Source of the DNA: Lineus longissimus
Lineage: Eukaryota > Nemertea > Pilidiophora > Heteronemertea > Lineidae
DNA: 64,000 nt
Reading direction: 5' to 3'
NCBI RefSeq assembly: GCF_910592395.1
Contig: NC_088309.1
Span: 7,010,501 to 7,074,500, forward strand
The translations under genes were made by a program, and so were the position numbers. The notes beneath the pieces were generated by a model, which saw only the letters and a list, made by a program, of their open reading frames with translations, did no database searches and was not told the origin of the DNA. This document shows, one piece after another, positions 11,701-23,700 of the stretch (within the stretch, counting starts at the first letter, position 1; each line of letters starts with the position of its first letter).

Positions 11701-14700
11701 AGGTCACAGTGACAGATCTCTCATTTCTGGGGGGCAATTTAGAATAAGGACATGAGGTAACAACCATAATCATCAACAAGAAACCAAATACTGACCTGAC
11801 TCCAATATAATGGAATCCACTTATAAGGCTCCTCCAGTGGTGGAGGCTTTGTAAGTTTCACCTCCGACGCGACTTCAGATGCTGGAATGGCTGAATCCAT
11901 CTCCCCTTGGTCCTCCACATCATCAGCTGGTAAAACCACATCCTCCTCTACTTTGCCTAAATCAAGGTCTTCATACACTTCTTTCAGGGGCACTGAATCT
12001 GCACTATTTTTATAATAAGGTTCCTTATCATTGTCAGTCATTGGCATTGAATCGGCAACCTTTTTATAACCAATTTTCTCATCATTGTCCGTCTCTTTAT
12101 TGGAAGTGTCCTTATTCTCAACAACACTTTTCGATGAAACTAAATATTTTTTGCGAGAATCATCACTTTTCTCAGCAAAACTTTTTATATTCACTTCAAC
12201 ATTGTATTTATCCTCTGTTGGTTTTGATGCCAGTATATCAGTTTTGGTATGAGATGTCATTGCTTTCTCTGTCGGTTCAATTTTATTTTGACTGGAGTCC
12301 CTGTTTGTTGGCGATGTGATTGTCTCTGATAAGTCCCAATTATTATCTGTTACATCCTCCGACATTTCGATATTCAACTGAAGCGACTTAGCTGCCTCCG
12401 CACCAACGTTCGTCGACTGCCTATCAACTTCTTCAGGAATTAAAATCGTTGTTTTCTGGCTGAGATCAGTAGTTTGTAAGACGGGTATTTCCGTTAAGTA
12501 CTTCTCAGTTCTTTCAATAGAAGGTGCCTCAGTAGTCCCAGATGGCTTTGTTGTCCATACTAACTCAGGTGTAAGTTCAGCCTGCGTTTTAGATGCAGTT
12601 GGGACCGGAGTTCTAGCAGTAGTTGTAGATGTTGCTTTAGTTGTAGATGTCTTTTTGTGTCGGTGGTGACGGTGTCGTCGACGTCCATGATGATGTCTCC
12701 GAGGATGATGTTTCTTAGTAGCTGGTTCTGACGACTCATGAGTACTGACAGGTTTTTTCTCAACAGTGTTAAGTTTTTCTAATTTTGTGTCCATATCTTC
12801 CCACGATTTGCCCCTACTTCGAGGTTTCAACGTTGTCAGGGCTTCAATCTGAATATGATTGCTGAGATTCTCATCTTCCTCGTTCTCCCCTGATGTCTCT
12901 GCAATCTTTTCCTCGGGAGTTGAGGATGTGACACCTTAAATAAATAAAGTTGTAGAGCAGCTCATGACATTGATATAAAACTAAGACAACAGATGCTTTA
13001 CTAGTATGCTCTTCAGGTTAGGCCCTAATGGGCTGTCAATTTAAGCACCCTTAGGCCAATGCTGCAAAGTTAGATGGGAAGACATGGATGAACGAAAGCT
13101 TACCTATCATCTCAGCAAGGGTGACCGGATGGACCACAGCATACTCCTGCCCTTCCTCTACCATTCCCTCATCAGTTGAGTTATCCTTTTCAGCAAGAGC
13201 TGCATCTGACTGGGTTCCTAGCATGTAACTCCGTAAAACTTCATTATCATGTCCTGCTGGCGTCGTTGTAATCAGCATCTTGTTTTCTGGGCAAGGGAAT
13301 TCGTTGCACAAGCGTTGCGAATTTGGTTTCTTGTCAAAGCGACATAGGTTTCCTCCTGTGCATTTCACTCTTCTAAACTGGATGCCAATGCCACATGGCT
13401 GGGTGCACTGGAAGGAGAGGCATAAGATGATGATTTCCCTACACACCAGCATTACACAATGATCAACCTTGTTACTCTTTGGAACAGAGGTGACTTTCCA
13501 AATATCATGAGGAAACAGGTCAATCTGAAGCCTTGCTACAATATACCAGCATGTAAACTTACATTTGACCAGCCTCCAGAGGTCCACACACCACAGTGTA
13601 TATTACCACATTGACGAACAATGGACGGTTTAGTGTAGGTATCGCATCCTAACTCCTTGTCAGAGCACTCCACTGTACGATGCTGGGAGGCACACGGGTC
13701 ACCATGACATTCCTGAAAGAATAAGAATGAAGTCAGAATGTCCATTTAAAGGGAAATCACAGAAAGGGGCTAGATAGTCTATTGGTTATCATTGAGGGAA
13801 CCGGTCTGGTTGGACTTTTTTCAACCCAATTCAATTTAAAAAATTAACAAGTAAATTTTAATATTCTCTCTCTTTAGAAAGACATCCCTAAAGAAATGCT
13901 CTGGGATGGGCCATTTGGAATATTGGCAAGCATTACCATGATGAAGCTTTTCATCGAATCATCCAAAGATTTTTTTAGTGGACATGCAGCACACAAAAGG
14001 TATTCACTCACATCGGTCCATTCACCAACTTTCCACTCTGGACATTGCGCCCGATGACGGCATGGTTCTGTCTCTATAGGCCTTGATAGGCCTTCACAGT
14101 CCTCATCATCGAGCGCCATCTGTTGATCAGGTCCGAGACTCCGCACGCAGATGACGGTCCTCCTGTGGGTTCCGTCGCCGCATGTAACTGAGCAATGTTG
14201 CCACGGACCTATCCACCACCTAGTTGGAAAGAAAGACAAATTACAAGATAGCACTATATGTTTTGCTCTGTTTTACCTATTGGCTATTTTTTTTATTCTA
14301 CACTAATTTGCACTCACTGGAATGACAGTGCAATGCAAATAAACGTATTGCCAAAGTAAACAGTTAACAGACTAGAAGTCTGAGAGAAGCGGGTAGACAA
14401 TTTGACCTTTGATAGAACCACAGTTGAACAAGTTGTTTGTGCCCTTAGGTAAGGCATCACTCTGACAAAAAGATGGGCACCTATTATAGCTACAACAACA
14501 TGTAGAATGATCAGGTTGAGTTTGAGTAGCTTCATTATTTCTGTCATCATTGCTTGAGTAAAGGGGGAGGTGTGTTATCTTATCACGGAATTTTGACATT
14601 ATAATTGATCTTAGTTTCATTACTGACCCTCTGTAGTTTATTTGTGACAAACAGATGACTACAACACTAAATGTAACAGCGACGGTAGATACTCACATAG

Positions 14701-17700
14701 CAGGACAGATATGGTCATTACACGCCTTGATCTTATCGTCGGGTTTAGGTATCATGTGGCAATAGTGGTCCTCAACAATGCCCGCCTCCTGCTCCACACA
14801 GTACACAGCCATCCTCTGGATACCCCCACCACATGAGACGGTACAGTGGCTCCAGTCGGTGAACTTCCACATGAAGAAGGGACGCCTCACTGTCGCATTT
14901 TCATTAGGAACGGTATACTCGAATTCCACACCAGGATTTTGACTTTGAAAGAGGAGCTGGAATTTAGCAAATTCTTTTCGTTAGATTATATTGTAGACAG
15001 TGACCTTTTAATATTGGTTTTCTGAAAAGAATAACGAGACATACTGTGGTGTTGGCTTGAAGACAACATGTCACTTTGCCCACAATGAAAAAGCAACTGC
15101 CCAATTTCATAAACTTGTCCTAACTCACCATGATATGCAACTGTTCCTTCAAGGGTCCAGGAGCAAACACCTTCTCTTTGTTGCCGTTGCGTTCATAATG
15201 GAAGACGGTTCCCGCAGCCTCATAATCACCACTCCACTGGATAAACCAATGACCATTCAGGTAGTATTTCCCATCAGAGTTACGCAGGGCCAGATAGTTG
15301 TTTGCTTCTGCAACTTCTTCAATGCGTATGTTCCTTGCGTCTTTGGGTATGACTGTTGCTTCAACATAACCTGGAATGAGCGAAGAGGCGTATTTTTCAG
15401 TCATTCATTGGAGGACATGCAGTTCATTCAGCCGATGCCAGAGATTCATATGGCTCAGACATGTCTTCCAGAGGGAGCCGGAGAGCATAACCAAGTGGGC
15501 ATCACAGGACAGGACTTACCTAATCCTTGTTTCTCGGTGAACTCTTTCTTGACCGTCAGGCAGGTGGAGCCATCACCATGACACATACCGCATCGGTCTT
15601 CCTTTGCTTTGGAATCGATCGTCCAATCACATCCAACTCTCTACACAAAGAAAGAAGCATAATTGTTAAGATCCTTGAAAACCACGCATTTCATCCTGAC
15701 ATATCACTCGATACATACTTAATCGGAAACATGCTTAAGGAGGAGTCTGCGATCCTGATGATGTATGTTTTCGACGTCACAAAGTACGGTCACTTACCCG
15801 GCACTTTCCTGATATACACATGTCCCTCTTGCCGACAGCGCATGAGGTACCATCTGTCACCATGTCCTTGAGCATCACAGAGAAAAACTTTTCTTTCGGT
15901 TTGCAATGTAGTTGACAGGGTGTGGCTGAAAAAGGGTTGACATTACGTTCTTAATACAGCTTTAGGTTCAAACCTTTTTTTCATCATCAAAAACACTCAG
16001 ATTGCAGCCCTGAATGAGCAGCTCATCTAGGTCAGATGACACCTCCACCGAAGATGATATCAGACTTTGAACCCAAACTTTGACTTTTTAAAATGACAAT
16101 CATTAACAAAACGGCAATGAAAACTAGATCTTACTCACATGGTGTGAAAACTGGTTCCCAGGTAAACAGACGATTCTTGTATGGAACAGTGTTGAACTCT
16201 GAACACTGATAGTGTCTATAGCTTGGAGCTTCTGGGGGGCAACCCTGAAATTAACAAAGTCAGCTGAATTAATTTCTCTTTTAAATACACAGATTTCATT
16301 TCACCTCCAACCAGATGGCTACATCATTTCAGCTTGTTTCATTTCTAGCAATAAATTAGGTGCAACAATTGCGAACAAATTCTCACCTTAGTATTACATA
16401 TTCTGAACCTTTTCCTTTCACCAAGACAATACTTGCCGCCATTACCAGGCCTGAAATGAAAAACAAATGAAGTGCAATGAACAGTGTGAATAACTCTCAT
16501 CAGGCCTTTGCACACGAGAATATTGATATCAAATAACATGTTATTTCAAAATGATTTTGAATCCCTTTTAGCCTACAAGGGAAAAATATGACAGTCTTTG
16601 GATTTCAACTGATTTGACAAAGCTCACCAAAGATAAAGTTACTTACATTGGATTGTTACACAATCGTTCAGCATGTGAGACTCCTGCACCACAGGTTCTT
16701 GTACAAGACGCCCAGCCACTCCATTCGCCCCACTCGCCATTTATTGCCTGAGCTCGCTCACCAATCGTCGTACACTCACCACGAAAGCACCACTGGAAAT
16801 ATACACAGAATAGTCATTTGCCGTCAAGTTTAACCTCCATATGCTCAGATGACAACTCCGTTTAAGGACCTTTTCTCAAGAATACTGAAGCTGAAGTCTG
16901 TTGCCTAGAGTAAGACACAGAATGTTTTCCAAAAACTTAATGGTACAACTGATTAGTACATCCAGGTCCATTAAGATGGCATTCCAGATATACATGTACA
17001 TCCAAAATTGTGCACAAAAAGTTTGGAGAACGCTGCCTTTTAGGATGGTTATCTAGGTCAAGCGATCTGTAATGCATTTAAGCATTACACTACAGAGAAA
17101 TCTCAACTGCCTTCCACCCGGTGTTTGGTGTCTGGAATAGGGTGGTCACAAAGGTCATCATTCATATTGGGATGATCAAGTGCTGTTCTTACCATGTTCT
17201 TATTTTTCTTATCACAGTATGTCCCTTCTGCTGCAGCCTCCAGACGGGTCATACACTTGTTGTCAACTTTACACCATAAGGTTGTACACACCTCCTAAAA
17301 GCAGAAACACAAGGAGACTTAGACTTTAAGTTTAATGAGCATTGAACTACTTTGCAATAAGTGGACATGATTACTTTAGGTAAGTATACTCATCCCGGAG
17401 GAAAATAAACCACAAGCTCAAAATCTGAAACCCGAGTTCCTTTATTCAATTACTGAAGCTACAGGTACATCGACATTCTTTGATTAAGGAGGGCTACAGA
17501 CTGAGGTCAGTATTTTTGCAGTTTGCTTGACTGTATTTGCAGTCTGAGATAAGGCCATTCATCTCAATGTTGATATTCTCCACTGAAAAGTTGAAGCGAA
17601 CCAGCCAGTATGGTTACACTCCCACTATATTATCATTTAAAAAAATTCAAAGAAAGCCTATACGTAATTTCTAGCGCAAACCACTGCTTTTTATCTTATG

Positions 17701-20700
17701 CATGTTGAGCTAAAAGCTACTGTTGTCAGAAAAATCTGAAAAAATACCCAACTAGAGCATAGATTTCTCTCCAGCTGTGTTGATATTGTAAGATACAAGA
17801 GAATGAAGAAAGCCGTCTGCCAATGCTGGCAGAATTCCATGTACCTGACAGAGCTAACATTAACTGACCGTGGAGAGGCACTATTAGAGTATAAACCAGA
17901 AACCAAAATCCCCAACTAACCAGGGTACTGGTACACACGAATTGGCCGAGAGCATGCCAGATGGAAAGTCTTCAAGATATTTCTGTGGCGGAGAATTTTG
18001 AAAGACACACAGGAAGTGGTCAAGTTATAGAGAGATATCAACAAAGAATCATGTTAAGCCATTATAAAAGTGCTGCATAAGACTAGCCTTCTGCTATATT
18101 TACCTCGATGCCATCACAGTGTGTTGCCGTGGCTCCATATTGCAGACGACATTGATGGTCAGCGTCATACATTGCACCGGGTGGAATGATTGGATATTCG
18201 AAGTCGTGATCACCAGGTTCATCTTCCAGGCAGTAACCCCAGTCACGGCTGAAAAGAGACAAGACAGATTAGAATGGAAGAAATGATGTGAGTGATAATG
18301 AATATTCCATGAAGCCATTGCTGACGTGAAAGGAAATTTTGTCCCCACACTGCCAGGGCATTTGCATACACCTTTAGTTCCGGGACAGACTAGACAACTT
18401 TGTTGTTGGCAAGTGAATTATGAGATGTTCCCTGCGGGGGCTTTACTTCAGAACTTACTCAAGGAATTTCGTGATAGCGTCTCTGCTACAGTTAGACCAG
18501 ACTAAAGGTGAACTATCCGAGACCAGCTGCGGAGACATGACGTGTTGTCTGATACCGTAAGGTGCCTCGCAACTGTTGGAGGGACCGTCGTGCTTCATAC
18601 CAAAACTGTAAAATAAAATATCGATTAGTTTTTTAATAATAAACACAGGCATTTGACAGGAAGGGTTAGCTTTAAGTTTTTCAGGATTCATGCTTAAGTC
18701 ACAAATATTTTTTGCCTTTCATACTCACTTGTGTCCCAACTCATGAGCTATTGTGTAAGCCAGAGCCAAGCCAGTGTCTTCATTAATGTTACAGCTCCGG
18801 TGGGGTTGACACATCCCAGACACCTGGGCCAGACCAAGCGTGCTACAGGGTTGGTTCTTCCTTGAACAAATGTTAAATCTGCAAGAAAACATTGTGGTAT
18901 AAGAACATCTGCTACAGGAGAATCATGAAACATGATACACATTGTTACTCAGCTCCAACCTGCAATCAGCGACATCACCATGAGTAGGATGTGTGTCCTC
19001 CTTGGGGTTTATCCGACTCGATTGTAGAAACTATTCAAAGTATGATCAGTACGTTTAAAAGAAGAAATAAAACAATGCCGAATTCTGTTGGTTGTAAAAT
19101 GAACCTTTCTCAGATGGTGTCAGTGAACCTTTTTTGAGAGAGCAAATTATGCTCCATTGTCAACCCAACAAGTGTTCTAGTTTAAAGCATCAGTTTTGAG
19201 ATAGTCAGTGTCTGTCCGAATACTGTGCCACTGTTTTGGATATGTAGGGTACATACCATTACCTCCAAGTGCCATTTCTAGAACATAGCTTTAGGAGTCG
19301 AAAAGTCAAACAGAACGCTAGTTTATCTCATTCGATTTGTCTTAAGCTGAGTATGTTTGCAGGGTGTGTATGCTTTTCCTTAATACTCGGAATAGCTTCT
19401 TATGTTGTTTAAAAACTTCCAAAAACTCTGTGCCAACGAGACCAGATTATGTCACTTTGTACGCCTGCAGACAAGAAGTCAAATACGAAACTTATAAAAG
19501 TCAACCAACTTATAAGTCTTAAACAGTGCGGATTATGGAATAAGAATCTTGTTGGGGCAAAGGAAAGGCTTCCGTTGATTGCTCTCACATTTTTAGAATC
19601 GCTAGAATGGGTTCGCAGAAAAGCATTAGACAGTAATACAATGTGGAGTGGACTGGTGTCAAATTTGTGGGCCCATCAGTCGAAAGGCCTACCTAATGTC
19701 CTCCCCATTTTACCGAATGATATACAGAAATTATTTTAAGTCACAATGATCAAGTCATTTCCTGATGAAGGCTTATAGTGTGCAGATCAACTTGAATTTT
19801 AAACTCTATTTTGGATAATTTGGTCTTGGCTTTCATACAGTATATCACTTTGATACAATCATGGAGTGCATAATTATTGAGAAAAAAACCCTCTTACTCA
19901 GAAACCATTAAACCAACCAACGTATTAGCAAATGGTAATATACCAGGAACTGTTAGTTCAGACTACACAACTTAAGATAGGGGTTTGAGAGTAACATAAG
20001 AATCGCAATAGTAAGCCTTTGATAAGTATGAACAGCAACCGGTGGTCTGCTAACCTTAAGCGCCTTAGGTAAGCCAGATCACAGCTCGCTTTAAGGTTGC
20101 CAAGCGTTTATATCCTGCCTGGGTTGTATGGTTACTTGATTTACATTGAAAATAGACTGAAGCTGGCCAATTTTAGATGGATTTGTAAATCATAAGAGCT
20201 ATATTTATGCCCAGTAGTATCTGAAATTAACCCCTGCTGGATCTGGCATCCTACAAGTGCAGGATTATCCAAACTGATGCAGACTATGATAGAAGATGGC
20301 TGAGGGGCCAGTTGAGAGCCAATTGAGGTTCAGAAAAGTCCATCTTGCATATATCTTTGTTTTCCCAATTAGTTGAGCAAAACATGCTAAAACCAGCACC
20401 CCGGCCAGCGTAGCTGGCTTCTTAAGCTTTTCATTGCTTTGATGGGGGAAGAATAGCACGAAAATATGTTTATCATTCACCCCTGCCTCTCTAGAGCAGT
20501 GTTACGCTACCAATACCCTTAAAAAGAAATCCTGTTCTGGTGAAATCTCGATCAAAAGCAGTCCAAAACAATTCCCTGAACCACGGTTAAACTATCTCAA
20601 AACATCTCAAATCAGGTAAGATATATGTCCGCTAACCAACAGTTTACAGAAAAAAGTACACCCGAGCAGACTAATAGCCAGAACAGGTGCAAAATTTTTG

Positions 20701-23700
20701 CAGAAGTTTAAAAAATTGAACGGTAAGAGTTCGATGAGAAAGTACATGAGTTACATTGGTAGCGATATAATGAAGAGGCAGTTAGTGGCTGGTAACTGGA
20801 CCACACTTTAGTTGGAATATGAACAAAACTGTAACATTCCAGGTATCACTTAGCATGTCTTTAAAAGGCTAACCCCTTGGGTACCAGTAGCAGGATGAGA
20901 ACTTTCATTCAAAAACCTGATTCAAAATCAACTTCATCATCAACATCATCATGCATGTTTATGACCATTTCCTAGTCTTCACCACTAACTTCATACATCA
21001 GTGCTGTATAGTCCTTGCAAGTGCCAGACTATGAGGTGTAGCAATGCCCTTTAAGCAGCTAATAGCCTATAGCTTTCGAATATACACGCATAATGTGGCC
21101 AGCCATAGCTCGTAGGCGTTTCTGGACCTGGCAGTAAAAGAGAGTTAATTAATGATGAGTTAAAGATCTAAAAGTACTTATTTTATTTCTTTTTGCATTA
21201 TGCAACATTCTTTTTTCTTCCATCTTACGGTCAAAGTTGGGAATAAACACAGTATGTTGCACTTGAAATGAGAGCAGTTTTTGCCATCTTTTAATTGCTA
21301 TCATAAATCCTGCGTTCCAATTATGACTTAATATAATTGGAGCGCAGGTATCTGTTCTATTTTCTAAAGGGCATCGCATGATATCATTGAAATCATTAGG
21401 ACGGCTGAAACAAGGGAACTCCTTTCTTTCTCTTTTTATTGTGAAAAACACTTTTTTCAGCAACTAGCTCGTATGTAATGTGTCTGACCTTGTGTACTTT
21501 TGATATTTATTAATGGTAGAACAAGTGTATTACGGGCCACTATAAACCAATGCTGCTGATAAAAGTTATTGTTGTGAACCTCTTATTTGCACTGATCTGT
21601 ATTCCATAAAATGCATGCCTGAGAGACAGATTCTTTTCGAATCTGATTGTTCTCACCTGGTAAGGAGGACAGCGACGTCATGATGAGTGGGGTGTTTGTC
21701 CTCCTTGGGGTTTATTCGACTTTGCCATTTACAGAAACTATTCAAAGTGTGATCAGCGTGGTGACTGATCTTGAGATCATCCTGAAATACAGAGACATTT
21801 ATATTCATTACGTGACATTATAAAAAAAATGATTACCTTATACCAAACTTTATTATAGTATCACTTCATTGGAACTGTTAAACTGTTGACTGATAAGATA
21901 TTGCTGCGTCACATCATGGAAGATTCTTGAATGCCAAAGCACTGGGAGCAAACATTTGCTGGGCTTATGTAATGGTTTCAACAGTCATGAACTATTTTGA
22001 AACCCATTTCATCAAACTTTTGTGGCACATATTTATACCAAGTGTTTATTCTTGATATTACAGAACAGCGTGATCTGATGACCTTTGACCTACCTCCTCC
22101 TCCTCCAGCAATATTAATCTGACTAGAACAACATTGACTGCATTGCCAATACTAGAATCATGGTAAATTACTGCTACCTGAAACGGACAACATATCAAAA
22201 TGATTCAATATGATACAAGTACAAATAGTGCCACTAATCTAAAATAATTAAAGCCCTTGTAAACAAGTGAATTTTGTTGTTGTGACCTACGACAATAATA
22301 TTCACTACGATAGGCAATAAAACGATTGCTTGTCTACGAATTCAATCCATTATTGCTGTGTTTGATATTGATTCCAGATTGCGGCGATCACCGATTCTTC
22401 TTGCAGGTAAATGCGTTGACATTACATGCGATCATAATTGCTGGTCGCAGCCACAAAAATCACTCGTTTGTGGTCCGCTTTAGAGCACCAACTGCCGATT
22501 GAGCATTGGCAACATTGTGCAACAAAGTAATTACTGGTAAAATGAACTCACCATATTCATAATAGTCAAAATATATGTTTCGACATTTTCCTTTTGATAA
22601 AACTCCATCATTTTATCATCAACAACAACCAACGTCTCGACATTCCGTTCTAAACTGTACGAAGATCGTTTTCTTCTATGATGGTTGACAACATTCCCGC
22701 GAACTTCTCTCTCCCATCGTAATCTTTCAGCATCTTCATTTTCATTATCTGCAAAGATAAAGATTTTCTGATAATTTTTCATGTAATGCAAAACTAAGAT
22801 CGCATGAAAATTTGGCGTTTTTAATACAGCAAAGGTAGGTGCACACTGTGAATATCCAAATGAACTATAGGAATAGATAGTTTACACTCAATCAAACAAT
22901 AAAGTAAATAAAAGATGTTGCCCATCTTTACCTTTGATCAGTTCTAAACCAGCCAGACATAACCATAATGTTTAGGTGGGTATTTCTTTCAATCATCAAC
23001 CACTCTCATTTTACATTCATCTCAAGTGGTGGAAGTGATCACACATCTCCCACCTCTTCAGTATTGACATACTGTGACAAGTGTAACATTTCTTGCATTC
23101 ACCCGATCCCGCAAAACAAATCGTGGTTTACATCATGTGACAATACAACATGAAATGTTAGCTGCACTTGAAGCTTTGTGGAAACCCAAATTGAAATGAT
23201 ATCTCCACTTGATTCTTTGAACACAGTGGATGAATGTTACATGTAAGTCAATCTTTTACCAAGGTAAATTGAAAGTGGTCACGGAGCTATTCTTGGAAGT
23301 TTGATAACTGTTACTGTTGTACAATGGGACCATGTGCCCTCCTCAGGTAATGTAATGCAGTGTTTTATTGGTTCTGACATGTCTAGATATCAATTATAAC
23401 AATATATCATTTTGGGTCATTTTTGGATGGATTTTCAGGGCAAACATGAGCGACCTTAAGATGCTGAACATTTTGGAAAGTAATGATGGATACATAATCC
23501 GGTTGATGCTAAAGCAAAATATCGATATCAGTGCTAATTAACCATTTATTCTTCCAAATATCACGAAAAGACAACTTTATCATGTTCTCAAAATATCAAC
23601 ATTTTTTAGACATTTTCTTGATGACCTGGAAGACAATGTCAGTCTGAGTACTGAACCAAGATTTGGGGTGAAAACATCAAAGTCTACTTGATTGAGAGGG

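Noticed and set aside
11739-12830. 363-codon minus-strand open frame as an intronless gene
   Set aside because: It is the inner part of ADAMTS exon 21. Its start is a TTG codon, its frame is joined to TSR exons on both sides, and its end runs past the donor.
15057-15581. 174-codon plus-strand open frame
   Set aside because: Antisense shadow of ADAMTS exons 15 and 16.
18960-19050. Mutually exclusive alternative exon
   Set aside because: A frame-shifting gap, an in-frame stop and loss of the HHD motif argue for a relic.
19449-19739. 96-codon plus-strand open frame in intron 6
   Set aside because: No recognisable domain, no splice or promoter context; consistent with chance.
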